The position numbers and the translations under genes are program-made. The notes under the pieces are model-generated. The model saw only the letters and a list, made by a program, of their open reading frames with translations. It did not search any database and had not been told where the DNA came from. A DNA stretch of 64,000 bases from Bradyrhizobium barranii subsp. apii (GTDB taxonomy: Bacteria > Pseudomonadota > Alphaproteobacteria > Rhizobiales > Xanthobacteraceae): the NCBI RefSeq assembly GCF_011516635.5, contig NZ_CP096255.1, positions 7,438,501 to 7,502,500 of the forward strand, given 5' to 3'. Shown piece by piece: positions 11,662 through 20,161 of the stretch (position 1 is its first letter; each line of letters opens with the position of its first letter).

Positions 11662-11838
11662 ACAATCGAATTTGCAGGCTTTGGCGGTCTTTACCTCCCA
11701 ATCCCTGCAATCTCAAACCGTCTCAAATCCGAAAAACAGACTCTCGCTCAATCGCTTAGTGTCCGACCGAAAAATAAGTTGAGTGATATCAGCGAGTTCT
11801 GATTCCATCGGTGTTGCGAAGCATCAAAGGGATCGAGA
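11662..11838. other. Unassigned spacer between IS91-like copy 1 and the IS5 transposase
   Basis: No gene is visible here. The stretch must contain the left end of the IS5-family element that follows, but no inverse of that element's right end (GAGTCAGGCTC) was found. That end is either truncated or very divergent. It is AT-richer than the surrounding IS DNA. Confidence 0.5.
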
Positions 11839-12681
11839 ATGTGGACTGATATCACCCGGGCACAGTTTGCCCGAGAGGAGCTGCGTTTGCCAAGCGACTT
11901 GACGGATGCGGAATGGGGCGTGCTGGAGAGGTTGCTTCCTGTGCGGGCCAAGCGCGGGCGGCGCCCGAAATGGAGCTATCGCGACATCGTCGAGGCAGTA
12001 CTCTATCTGCTGCGCGGCGGATTGCCGTGGCGCATGCTGCCGCCCACTCTGTTTCCACCAATGACCACGGTGCAGTACTATTTCTACCAATGGCGCGACA
12101 GCGGATTGTGGCAATCGATCAACCACGCACTCCTGATGCTGGCGCGCGAGGCGATCGGCCGGGAGGCCTCGCCGACGGCCGGCGTGATCGACAGCCAATC
12201 GGTCAAGACCACGGAAAGTGGCGGCCCTCGCGGCTACGACGCGGGAAAGAAGATCAAGGGTCGAAAGCGCCACATCGTCACCGACACCCAAGGGCTCCTG
12301 GTCGGAGCGATCGTTCACGCTGCCGACGTCCAGGATCGTGACGGCACGCCAGATGTCCTGTGCAGCATTCGCTACCGCTTCCCCTGGCTGCGCCATATCT
12401 TCGCCGATGGCGGCTATGCCGGCGAAAAGCTCAAGGCGGTGCTGGAAAAGATCGGCCGGTGGACTGTCGAGATCATCAAGCGCTCCGATGCCGCACAGGG
12501 CTTCGAGGTGCTTCCGCGCCGCTGGGTGGTCGAACGAACCTTCGCCTGGCTCGGCCGCAACCGCAGATTGGCCAAGGACTTCGAGCGAACCATCGAAAGC
12601 GCAACTGCCTGGCTCTTCCTCGCCTCTGTCCAACTCATGACAAGGCGCATCGCAGCGATAAAAACAGCAATGCAATTTTGA
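11839..12681 (+). CDS. IS5-family (IS427-type) DDE transposase
   Basis: A 280-residue intact frame preceded by AAAGGGA. The N-terminal DUF4096 region has LTDAEWGVLERLLP and RRPKWSYRDIVEAVLYLLR. The DDE domain shows GVIDSQSVKTTESGG, the basic GYDAGKKIKGRKRHIVTDTQ stretch, FADGGYAGEKL and a terminal VVERTFAWLGRNRRLAKDFE. Many relatives need two overlapping frames and a frameshift; here a single frame encodes the whole enzyme. The right terminus of its element is TTTTGAGTCAGGCTC, next to the IS701 target site. Confidence 0.9.
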   Translation: MWTDITRAQFAREELRLPSDLTDAEWGVLERLLPVRAKRGRRPKWSYRDIVEAVLYLLRGGLPWRMLPPTLFPPMTTVQYYFYQWRDSGLWQSINHALLMLAREAIGREASPTAGVIDSQSVKTTESGGPRGYDAGKKIKGRKRHIVTDTQGLLVGAIVHAADVQDRDGTPDVLCSIRYRFPWLRHIFADGGYAGEKLKAVLEKIGRWTVEIIKRSDAAQGFEVLPRRWVVERTFAWLGRNRRLAKDFERTIESATAWLFLASVQLMTRRIAAIKTAMQF

Positions 12682-12694
12682 GTCAGGCTCTTAG

Positions 12695-14216
12695 TACGAC
12701 TGAGTCACAAAACCGCAGGCTTTATCCGGCCGGAATCAGCGATGGTTGAAGCATGGACCATCAGCCGAGGAGGCTACATGAGCGGGCGTGGCACCAAGAC
12801 CAGTGAGATGCGATTTGCGACGTATTTGGAAGGGCTTGCCAGCGTCATCGGTCATGCTGATCGGAAGGCACCGCTGCGCGACTATTGCGTCGGCCTCATG
12901 GCCTGTGGCGGTCGTAAGAGCGTGGAGCCAATGGCGGCGATGACGGCTCCGGAACGGACGGCCGCCCAACATCAATCGCTGCTGCATTTCGTCGGCAGCG
13001 GCGCCTGGTCGGATGAGAAGGTGCTGGGCAAGGTACGAGAGATGGTCCTGCCGGCGATCGAACGCCAGGGCCCGATCGAAGCTTGGATCATCGATGACAC
13101 CGGATTTCCCAAGCAGGGGCGACATTCGGTTGGAGTTGCACGGCAATATTGCGGGCAGCTCGGCAAGCAGGATAATTGCCAGGTGGCGGTGTCATTATCG
13201 ATTGCCAATCACCACGCCAGCCTGCCTGTTGCCTACCGCCTTTATCTTCCGAAGGAATGGACTGAGGATTGCGATCGGCGGCGCAAGGTGGGCATTCCTG
13301 CCGAAGTCGGCTTCCGGACCAAGCCGGAGATCGCGCTGGAGCAGTTGCGGTGGGCCTGTGCGACCGGCCTTCCGCGTGGTGTCGTGCTGATGGACGCGGG
13401 CTATGGCAACAACAGCGATCTGCGCACGGAGATCACGGCGCTGGGATTGACCTATGTGGCGGGTCTTCTGTCGAGCACAACGGTATGGGCGCCCGGCACC
13501 GGTCCCTTGCCGCCGAAGCCATGGTCGGGCCGCGGCCGTCCCCCGAAACTGATGCGCCGCAACCGTCAGCGTCGGCCGGCCGCCGTTAAAGCGCTCGCGA
13601 TCGGCCTGCCGGCCAAAGCTTGGCGCACCATCACGTGGCGGCAAGGAACGAACGAAAAGCTGAGCTCGCGCTTTGCCCGCGTGCGGGTCCGTGCCGCGCA
13701 CCGTGATTATTGGCAAACCACCCAGCGGTTGGAGGAATGGTTGCTGATCGAATGGCCGAAAGGCGAGGACCAGCCTACCAAATACTGGCTCTCGACATTG
13801 CCGGAGGATGTGGCATTCCGGACTCTCGTAGAGACGGCTAAATTGCGCTGGCGCATCGAACGCGACTATCAGGAACTCAAGCAGGAGGTCGGGCTTGGCC
13901 ACTTCGAGGGACGCGGCTGGCGCGGCTTTCATCATCACGCAACGATGTGCATTGCAGCCTTCGGATTCCTGATCTCCGAGCGGGAGGCGTTTCCCCCCTC
14001 AGGCGCTCGGCGCGCCCGGCCGATCCCGCTCGCTCGCGTTTCCGCGGATTACAGACCCCGCGGTTCTGCCGCTACGGACCCAACGTCACATTCCAAATTC
14101 GATCACGACGATGCGACGGCGACTCGAACAAGGGCTGGTCCGAACGTTGTCGAGATGTCCTTGTTGTGCAATCAAGTTCGCCCATTTCACAGACCACCGT
14201 TTGTGACGCAGTAAGA
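12695..14216 (+). mobile_element. IS701-family element, tandem copy 1
   Basis: A 1522-bp unit. Its left end TACGACTGAGTCACAAA and the inverse of its right end, TCTTACTGCGTCACAAA, share 13 of 17 bases. It is bounded by TTAG on both sides (12691-12694 and 14217-14220), a 4-bp duplication fitting the YTAR target preference of IS701. Confidence 0.85.
12778..14214 (+). CDS. IS701-family transposase, copy 1
   Basis: The protein is 478 residues from the ATG at 12778, which follows AGGAGG by four bases; an in-frame ATG at 12742 would add 12 residues. The DDE_5 endonuclease core shows AWIIDDTGFPKQGRHSVGVA, a VLMDAGYGNNSDLR segment and the final acidic residue expected in RWRIERDYQELKQEVGLGHF. The C-terminal tail is Ser/Arg-rich. 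The frame is intact. It differs from copy 2 at a single residue, GRGRPPK here against GRGHPPK there. Confidence 0.9.
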   Translation: MSGRGTKTSEMRFATYLEGLASVIGHADRKAPLRDYCVGLMACGGRKSVEPMAAMTAPERTAAQHQSLLHFVGSGAWSDEKVLGKVREMVLPAIERQGPIEAWIIDDTGFPKQGRHSVGVARQYCGQLGKQDNCQVAVSLSIANHHASLPVAYRLYLPKEWTEDCDRRRKVGIPAEVGFRTKPEIALEQLRWACATGLPRGVVLMDAGYGNNSDLRTEITALGLTYVAGLLSSTTVWAPGTGPLPPKPWSGRGRPPKLMRRNRQRRPAAVKALAIGLPAKAWRTITWRQGTNEKLSSRFARVRVRAAHRDYWQTTQRLEEWLLIEWPKGEDQPTKYWLSTLPEDVAFRTLVETAKLRWRIERDYQELKQEVGLGHFEGRGWRGFHHHATMCIAAFGFLISEREAFPPSGARRARPIPLARVSADYRPRGSAATDPTSHSKFDHDDATATRTRAGPNVVEMSLLCNQVRPFHRPPFVTQ

Positions 14217-14220
14217 TTAG

Positions 14221-15742
14221 TACGACTGAGTCACAAAACCGCAGGCTTTATCCGGCCGGAATCAGCGATGGTTGAAGCATGGACCATCAGCCGAGGAGGC
14301 TACATGAGCGGGCGTGGCACCAAGACCAGTGAGATGCGATTTGCGACGTATTTGGAAGGGCTTGCCAGCGTCATCGGTCATGCTGATCGGAAGGCACCGC
14401 TGCGCGACTATTGCGTCGGCCTCATGGCCTGTGGCGGTCGTAAGAGCGTGGAGCCAATGGCGGCGATGACGGCTCCGGAACGGACGGCCGCCCAACATCA
14501 ATCGCTGCTGCATTTCGTCGGCAGCGGCGCCTGGTCGGATGAGAAGGTGCTGGGCAAGGTACGAGAGATGGTCCTGCCGGCGATCGAACGCCAGGGCCCG
14601 ATCGAAGCTTGGATCATCGATGACACCGGATTTCCCAAGCAGGGGCGACATTCGGTTGGAGTTGCACGGCAATATTGCGGGCAGCTCGGCAAGCAGGATA
14701 ATTGCCAGGTGGCGGTGTCATTATCGATTGCCAATCACCACGCCAGCCTGCCTGTTGCCTACCGCCTTTATCTTCCGAAGGAATGGACTGAGGATTGCGA
14801 TCGGCGGCGCAAGGTGGGCATTCCTGCCGAAGTCGGCTTCCGGACCAAGCCGGAGATCGCGCTGGAGCAGTTGCGGTGGGCCTGTGCGACCGGCCTTCCG
14901 CGTGGTGTCGTGCTGATGGACGCGGGCTATGGCAACAACAGCGATCTGCGCACGGAGATCACGGCGCTGGGATTGACCTATGTGGCGGGTCTTCTGTCGA
15001 GCACAACGGTATGGGCGCCCGGCACCGGTCCCTTGCCGCCGAAGCCATGGTCGGGCCGCGGCCATCCCCCGAAACTGATGCGCCGCAACCGTCAGCGTCG
15101 GCCGGCCGCCGTTAAAGCGCTCGCGATCGGCCTGCCGGCCAAAGCTTGGCGCACCATCACGTGGCGGCAAGGAACGAACGAAAAGCTGAGCTCGCGCTTT
15201 GCCCGCGTGCGGGTCCGTGCCGCGCACCGTGATTATTGGCAAACCACCCAGCGGTTGGAGGAATGGTTGCTGATCGAATGGCCGAAAGGCGAGGACCAGC
15301 CTACCAAATACTGGCTCTCGACATTGCCGGAGGATGTGGCATTCCGGACTCTCGTAGAGACGGCTAAATTGCGCTGGCGCATCGAACGCGACTATCAGGA
15401 ACTCAAGCAGGAGGTCGGGCTTGGCCACTTCGAGGGACGCGGCTGGCGCGGCTTTCATCATCACGCAACGATGTGCATTGCAGCCTTCGGATTCCTGATC
15501 TCCGAGCGGGAGGCGTTTCCCCCCTCAGGCGCTCGGCGCGCCCGGCCGATCCCGCTCGCTCGCGTTTCCGCGGATTACAGACCCCGCGGTTCTGCCGCTA
15601 CGGACCCAACGTCACATTCCAAATTCGATCACGACGATGCGACGGCGACTCGAACAAGGGCTGGTCCGAACGTTGTCGAGATGTCCTTGTTGTGCAATCA
15701 AGTTCGCCCATTTCACAGACCACCGTTTGTGACGCAGTAAGA
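14221..15742 (+). mobile_element. IS701-family element, tandem copy 2
   Basis: Exactly 1526 bases downstream of copy 1 (1522 bp plus the shared TTAG). It is bounded by TTAG at 14217-14220 and 15743-15746. The two copies are head-to-tail and share the central target duplication. Confidence 0.85.
14304..15740 (+). CDS. IS701-family transposase, copy 2
   Basis: It has the same architecture and length as copy 1, with the same AGGAGG before the ATG at 14304. Because copy 1 and its spacer are open in this frame, a longer reading frame runs in from 13947; the extra part is the out-of-frame tail of copy 1 and is not expected to be protein. The only coding difference seen is Arg to His in GRG(R/H)PPK. 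The gene looks intact. Confidence 0.9.
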   Translation: MSGRGTKTSEMRFATYLEGLASVIGHADRKAPLRDYCVGLMACGGRKSVEPMAAMTAPERTAAQHQSLLHFVGSGAWSDEKVLGKVREMVLPAIERQGPIEAWIIDDTGFPKQGRHSVGVARQYCGQLGKQDNCQVAVSLSIANHHASLPVAYRLYLPKEWTEDCDRRRKVGIPAEVGFRTKPEIALEQLRWACATGLPRGVVLMDAGYGNNSDLRTEITALGLTYVAGLLSSTTVWAPGTGPLPPKPWSGRGHPPKLMRRNRQRRPAAVKALAIGLPAKAWRTITWRQGTNEKLSSRFARVRVRAAHRDYWQTTQRLEEWLLIEWPKGEDQPTKYWLSTLPEDVAFRTLVETAKLRWRIERDYQELKQEVGLGHFEGRGWRGFHHHATMCIAAFGFLISEREAFPPSGARRARPIPLARVSADYRPRGSAATDPTSHSKFDHDDATATRTRAGPNVVEMSLLCNQVRPFHRPPFVTQ

Positions 15743-15765
15743 TTAGAGCCTTGTTCACGGACGAC

Positions 15766-16475
15766 TAAGCCCCGCTGTCGACGTTGAAGGGAGCCAGGCC
15801 GGCTAGCGCTGCCACCTGCTTCGGTCCCACTTTTCCGAGTTCCGGCATCTGCGCGATCAGTTGCATGCAGGTTACGGGACCCACGCCAGGAAGTGAACGT
15901 ATCAACTGCGCATCGCCCGAGATCTCCGGCTCGGTCTTGATCAGCGTGCTGATGTCGGCCTCGATCTCGGCGATCTCGCCGTCGAGGACCTCGATGAGAC
16001 GGCCGATACGATCGGCCATGGCACGGTCGTCGGCCTCGCTGCGCCGGTTCTTCTCCTGCGCACGCATGAGGACCAGCTGATCCCGCCGTTTTGCGAGCCT
16101 CGCCAAGGCATTGCGGGCGGGATTGGCAATTTGCTCGGTGGCTGGCTTCAGGGCCCGCGCAAAGGCCGCCAGCATCCTCGCATCGATCGGGTCGGTCTTG
16201 GCGAGCTGGCCGCTGGCGCGCGCAAAGTCGCGAGCCCGGGCCGGGTTGATCCGCGCGAAGCGGATACCGGCCTGACCCAGCGCCTCGCGAAGTTCGAGAT
16301 CATAGACACCCGTTGCCTCGAAGACGACCAGCACGTCGCATCGCCAACGCGCCACGATCTGTGTGATGGCCTGCGGCGCGTTGGCGATGCGCTCCGGCAC
16401 ACCCAAGCCCTCATCGAAGATATCGAGATGTTGTTTGGAGACGTCGATTCCGACGTAACGAAGGGGTATGATCAC
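15766..16475 (-). pseudogene. IS110 transposase, N-terminal part (split gene)
   Basis: It begins MIIPLRYVGIDVSKQHLDIF, the DEDD RuvC-like domain with Asp in GIDVSK, Glu in VFEATG and Asp in KTDPIDARML. A coiled middle and the transposase_20 start (IRSLPGVGPVT) follow. The frame then stops two residues after LAPFNVDSG, just past the conserved Ser of this family, where the IS5-like element entered. Removing the insertion restores DSG-A-YRGKRKI in frame with the C-terminal part at 7445-7676. Confidence 0.85.
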
Positions 16476-16634
16476 GGTGCCTGTCCCTGTGATGCGAGGT
16501 CTGTTGCCGCAGCCTCGTGCAACTGTTCAGGTTGATAGATGGAACGGGCGGGAGACCGGGCCGGATCACGGCGTCAAGCGCCAAGGACCCAACGGCTTCC
16601 CGCCCACTCCATCATGACAGGCTTCCAAGACACA
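16476..16634 (-). ncRNA. Candidate bridge-RNA region of the IS110 element
   Basis: In IS110-group elements the non-coding end upstream of the transposase encodes a structured bridge RNA that pairs with donor and target (established for IS621). This 159-base upstream end is the corresponding place. It contains self-complementary patches such as GGGCGGGAGACC... / ...CTTCCCGCCCA. No fold was computed, so the RNA itself is inference from position and family. Confidence 0.35.
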
Positions 16635-16720
16635 GGGACCCAGAAGCTACGAGCACGAGGTGGCATGGGCCCCGGCTCTGCAGCGCACCGCTGAAGAAGC
16701 GCTGCGTCCGGGGGCACGAG
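16635..16720. repeat. Right fragment of the REP-like palindrome at the IS110 site
   Basis: GGGACCCAGAAGCTACGAGC ... GGCCCCGGCTCTGCAGCGCA ... GCGTCCGGGGGCACGAG matches the right half of the repeat found complete at 23845-23977 and 50101-50236. Confidence 0.7.
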
Positions 16721-16724
16721 AACC

Positions 16725-18992
16725 TCAATCCTGGATCTTCGAGAAATCCGCCACCGCACGCGTGGCGCTGCGGATCTCGTTGAGCAGCTTCAGCCTGTTC
16801 TCACGCACCTTCGCATCGTCGTCGTTGACGCGCACCTTCTCGAAGAACGCATCGACCGGCGGACGCAGCTTTGCCATCGCGCTCATCGCGGCGGCAAAGT
16901 CTTCCCTGGCGACGGCAGCGCTTGCTTCCGCCTGCACCTCGCCGATCGCCTTCGCCAGCGCCTTCTCCTCAGCGAGACCATAGAGCGCAGCATCGGGCGC
17001 ACCGTCGAACGTGCGCTTGTCCTTCTTCTCCTCGATCGAGAGAATGTTGCTGGCGCGCTTGGTGCCGGCCAGCAGGTTCTTGCCGTCATCGCTCTCGAGG
17101 AATTTGCCGAGCGCCTCGACGCGACGGACGATCATCAGGAGATCGTCCTGGCCCCGCATCACGAGATGGGTATCTTCCTCACTAGGCCGGGCGAATACTG
17201 CATCGACTAAGTCGTGCCTTGCATCAATTTCGCGAAAGTGAGCCTTCAAACGATCTTGGAAGAAACCAAGCAGTTCTGAGGCAACTCGCCTCGCGTTGTG
17301 GAAAACGTAATCCGACTCTGCTTCTCCATACTGAGTGGACCCTCTGTCAGCATCAAACTGCTCAACCAAATTGTTTTGGTGAATTGCCAAAGCCGCGCTG
17401 ACTACCGCTGCACGTTCAGCGGCGACCATCTTATCAAGAAGTGCTCCAAAGATTTCGGAGGCCGCATCAAGAAATACCTTCTCCAGCGAAATTCGAAGCG
17501 AGTTGCTTAGGATACTTCTAATAACTCCCAGTGCCGCGCGACGTAGCGCGTACGGGTCCTTACTTCCCGTCGGCTTCTCGTCGATCGCCCAGAAGCCGAC
17601 GAGCGTATCGATCTTGTCTGCAAGGGCAACGGCAACGCTGACCGGATCGCTCGGCACACGATCGGTCGGGCCCTGCGGCTTGTAGTGCTCCTCGCACGCG
17701 GCGGCGACAGAGGCATCCTCGCCCTGCGCCAGCGCGTAGTACTTGCCCATCAGGCCCTGCACCTCCGGGAATTCGCCGACGACTTCGGTCAGCAAATCGG
17801 CCTTGGCGAGATGCGCGGCGCGCGTGGCCTTCGCGACATCGGCACCGACCAAAGGCGCGATCTCGGCGGCGAGGCGTTCGATGCGCTTGATCCGCGCGGC
17901 CTGAGTTCCGAGCTTCTCGTGGAACACGATCTGCTCGAACTTCGGCAGCCGGTCTTCAAGCTTCGTCTTGAGATCCGTCTCATAGAAGAACTTCGCATCC
18001 GACAGGCGCGGACGGATCACGCGCTCATTGCCTGATACGATGGTCTTGCCGCCGTCGGCCGCCTCGATGTTGGCGGTGAGGACGAACTTGTTAGTCAGCT
18101 TGCCTGTCTTGGAATCCCTGACGACGAAGCACTTCTGGTTGTTGCGGATGGTGGCGCGGATCACCTCTTCCGGGATCGCGAGATATTCCGGCTCGAACGA
18201 TCCCATCATGACGACCGGCCATTCGACGAGGCCCGAAACCTCGTCTAGCAGCACCTGATCCTCGACCAGCTCAAACCCTTGCGCGAACGTCAGCTCCTTG
18301 GCGTCGGCGAAGATGATGTCCTTGCGCGCCTGCGGATCGAGAATGACTTTGGCGGCCTTCAGCTTCGCCTCATAGTCCTCGAAGCGGCGTACGTTGATCG
18401 CCGCCGGCGCCATGAAGCGATGGCCGTAGGTGGTCTGGCCGGTCTCGATGCCGTCGACCGAGAATTTGACGACATCGGGCTCTTCAGTTTCAGGCCCGAA
18501 GGTCGCGGTGATCGCGTGCAGCGGACGCACCCAGCTCAGCGAGCCGGGCTTGCCGGAGCGCGCGCCCCAGCGCATCGATTTCGGCCAGGGGAAGGTGCGG
18601 ATGATGACCGGCAGAATCTCGGCGAGCACGTCGATCGCGTCGCGGCCGGGCTTTTCGATCAGCGCGATGTAGAAGTCGCCCTTCGGATCGCGCTGGATCT
18701 TGGCTTCGTCGAGCGAATTCAAACCCGTCGCTTTCAGAAAGCCCTGCACGGCCGCATCGGGCGCGCCCATTTTCGGACCGCGGCGTTCGGTCTTCAGGTC
18801 GGGCTGGCGCGCGGGGATGCCGTGCACGGTCAGCGCAAGGCGACGCGGCGTCGCGAACGCTTTCGCGCCCTCATAGACCAGGCCCTCGGCGACCAGCTTG
18901 TCGGTGACCATGCGGCGCAGATCGTCGGCCGCCTTGGCCTGCATGCGCGCGGGGATCTCTTCCGAGAACAGTTCAAGCAAAAGATCGGGCAT
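16725..18992 (-). CDS. glyS: Glycyl-tRNA synthetase beta subunit
   Basis: A 755-residue protein, somewhat longer than the about 690-700 usual. It starts MPDLLLELFSEEIPARMQ, followed by the FATPRRLALTVHGIP motif. The central RFKWPKSMRW-like site appears as FPWPKSMRWG, and the HD-like and DALR anticodon-binding regions follow. It pairs with GlyQ in the alpha2beta2 enzyme that charges tRNA-Gly. Its ATG overlaps the glyQ stop (TGATG). Between about 17200 and 17540 the DNA is visibly AT-richer (near 50% GC by count over 17281-17520) than the rest of the gene, suggesting a replaced segment. The frame is intact. Confidence 0.95.
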   Translation of the reverse strand: MPDLLLELFSEEIPARMQAKAADDLRRMVTDKLVAEGLVYEGAKAFATPRRLALTVHGIPARQPDLKTERRGPKMGAPDAAVQGFLKATGLNSLDEAKIQRDPKGDFYIALIEKPGRDAIDVLAEILPVIIRTFPWPKSMRWGARSGKPGSLSWVRPLHAITATFGPETEEPDVVKFSVDGIETGQTTYGHRFMAPAAINVRRFEDYEAKLKAAKVILDPQARKDIIFADAKELTFAQGFELVEDQVLLDEVSGLVEWPVVMMGSFEPEYLAIPEEVIRATIRNNQKCFVVRDSKTGKLTNKFVLTANIEAADGGKTIVSGNERVIRPRLSDAKFFYETDLKTKLEDRLPKFEQIVFHEKLGTQAARIKRIERLAAEIAPLVGADVAKATRAAHLAKADLLTEVVGEFPEVQGLMGKYYALAQGEDASVAAACEEHYKPQGPTDRVPSDPVSVAVALADKIDTLVGFWAIDEKPTGSKDPYALRRAALGVIRSILSNSLRISLEKVFLDAASEIFGALLDKMVAAERAAVVSAALAIHQNNLVEQFDADRGSTQYGEAESDYVFHNARRVASELLGFFQDRLKAHFREIDARHDLVDAVFARPSEEDTHLVMRGQDDLLMIVRRVEALGKFLESDDGKNLLAGTKRASNILSIEEKKDKRTFDGAPDAALYGLAEEKALAKAIGEVQAEASAAVAREDFAAAMSAMAKLRPPVDAFFEKVRVNDDDAKVRENRLKLLNEIRSATRAVADFSKIQD

Positions 18993-19939
18993 CAGGCCGC
19001 TCCGCCCGCTTCAGTATGGATCCAGGCCTCGCCGCAGGCCTTGGCCAGCTCGCGCACGCGAAGAATGTAGCTCTGCCGCTCGGTCACGGAGATCACGCCG
19101 CGCGCATCGAGCAGGTTGAAGACGTGGCTCGCCTTGATGCACTGATCGTAGGCCGGCAGCGCCATCAGATGCGCCTCGCGCTTGCCGGACTCTGAGTTTT
19201 TTTGCCAGCCGGCGTCGAGGTACTTCCGGCACGCGGCTTCCGCCATCTTGAACTGCTCGAACAGCATCGCGGTGTCGGCGACTTCGAAATTGTGCTTCGA
19301 ATATTCACGCTCGGCCTGCAGGAACACGTCGCCATAGGTCACCTTGGCGTCGCCCTCGCGGCCGTTGAAGTTGAGGTCGTAGACGCGGTCGACGCCCTGT
19401 ACATACATCGCGAGGCGCTCGAGCCCGTAGGTGAGCTCGCCGGCAACAGGCGCGCACTCAAATCCCGCGACCTGCTGGAAATAGGTGAACTGGCTGACTT
19501 CCATGCCGTCGCACCAGCATTCCCACCCCAGGCCCCAGGCACCCAGCGTCGGGCTTTCCCAGTCGTCCTCGACGAAGCGGATGTCGTGCACGGCGGAATC
19601 GATGCCGATTGCGGCGAGCGACTTCAGGTACAGCTCCTGAAGGTTCGGCGGCGACGGCTTCATGATCACCTGGAACTGGTAGTAGTGCTGCATCCGGTTC
19701 GGATTCTCGCCGTAGCGGCCGTCCTTGGGCCGGCGCGAGGGCTGCACATAGGCGGCGTTCCAGGGCTTCGGACCCAGCGCGCGCAGCGTGGTCGCTGGAT
19801 GGAAGGTGCCTGCGCCCATCTCCATGTCGTAGGGCTGCAGGATCACGCAGCCCTGCTCGGCCCAGAACCGCTGGAGCGCGAGGATGAAGCCCTGGAACGA
19901 GCGTTCCGGGCGCATATGGGCGGGCAATGAGGCGTCCAT
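18992..19939 (-). CDS. glyQ: Glycyl-tRNA synthetase alpha subunit
   Basis: The protein is 315 residues from MDASLPAHMRPERSFQG; the frame extends 61 codons further upstream, but that part has no family similarity and runs into a repeat. Class II synthetase motifs are visible: AEQGCVILQPYDMEMGAGTF, VQPSRRPKDGRYGENPNR and the WGLGWECWCDGMEVSQFTYF active-site segment. It binds glycine and ATP to form glycyl-adenylate. The gene is upstream of and overlaps glyS, a standard operon. The ribosome-binding site is weak. Confidence 0.96.
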   Translation of the reverse strand: MDASLPAHMRPERSFQGFILALQRFWAEQGCVILQPYDMEMGAGTFHPATTLRALGPKPWNAAYVQPSRRPKDGRYGENPNRMQHYYQFQVIMKPSPPNLQELYLKSLAAIGIDSAVHDIRFVEDDWESPTLGAWGLGWECWCDGMEVSQFTYFQQVAGFECAPVAGELTYGLERLAMYVQGVDRVYDLNFNGREGDAKVTYGDVFLQAEREYSKHNFEVADTAMLFEQFKMAEAACRKYLDAGWQKNSESGKREAHLMALPAYDQCIKASHVFNLLDARGVISVTERQSYILRVRELAKACGEAWIHTEAGGAA

Positions 19940-20057
19940 CGTCAGATCAGGCTCTCGCGGGGGGGTTGAATCGCGCGGGACCGTATCGACGGCGGGGATG
20001 GGAATCAAGGCAAAGGGGGCGGATTCGGGCCGATCGCCTTCGTCTGGAGACGGTGCG

Positions 20058-20150
20058 GTAGGGTGGGCAAAGCGAAGCGTGCCCACCATCGTCACCACAA
20101 TCGCAAAAGGAATGGTGGGCACGGCGCAAGAGCGCCTTTGCCCACCCTAC
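20058..20150. repeat. GTAGGGTGGGCAAAG inverted repeat, copy 1 of 4
   Basis: Arms GTAGGGTGGGCAAAGCGAAG and CTTTGCCCACCCTAC flank an inner pair GTGCCCACCAT / ATGGTGGGCAC. Related copies lie at 28236-28332, 34019-34115 and 52737-52830, always between genes. The form is that of a non-autonomous, hairpin-forming dispersed repeat. Confidence 0.85.
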
Positions 20151-20161
20151 GGCAGCGCGGC

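Larger units (their letters stand above)
7683..15765 (-). mobile_element. IS5-like element (448-aa transposase) interrupted by further ISs
   Basis: The terminal inverted repeats are GTCGTCCGTTAAGAA at the left and, read inward from the right end, GTCGTCCGTGAACAA (13 of 15 identical). The sequence TAAGCC flanks both ends (7677-7682 and 15766-15771), giving a 6-bp target duplication inside the IS110 transposase gene. Own sequence is 7683-9079 and roughly the last 20 bases. Everything between belongs to later insertions placed in the transposase leader between its start codon and the right terminal repeat. Confidence 0.8.
7440..16634 (-). mobile_element. IS110-family element inserted in a REP-like repeat, carrying nested ISs
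   Basis: The outer boundaries are inferred from the two halves of the REP-like repeat. The element consists of the transposase C-terminal part (7445-7676), an 8083-bp insertion (7683-15765), the transposase N-terminal part (15766-16475) and about 160 bases of non-coding end. No terminal inverted repeats or target duplication are evident, as expected for IS110. Without the insertion it would be about 1.1 kb with a 313-residue transposase. Exact ends are uncertain by a few bases. Confidence 0.7.

Noticed and set aside
13947..14303. N-terminal extension of the second IS701 transposase
   Set aside because: It is the out-of-frame tail of the first copy; the real start with AGGAGG is at 14304.
7440..16634. 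Composite transposon carrying cargo genes
   Set aside because: Every gene inside is a transposase or recombinase; no passenger gene was found.
19940..20122. 61-codon upstream extension of glyQ
   Set aside because: Runs into a dispersed repeat and has no similarity to the family; MDASLPAHMRPE is the usual start.
20054..20155. CRISPR-like or riboswitch interpretation of the paired repeats
   Set aside because: Units are single inverted repeats with variable loops, not regularly spaced direct repeats, and no cas genes are present.
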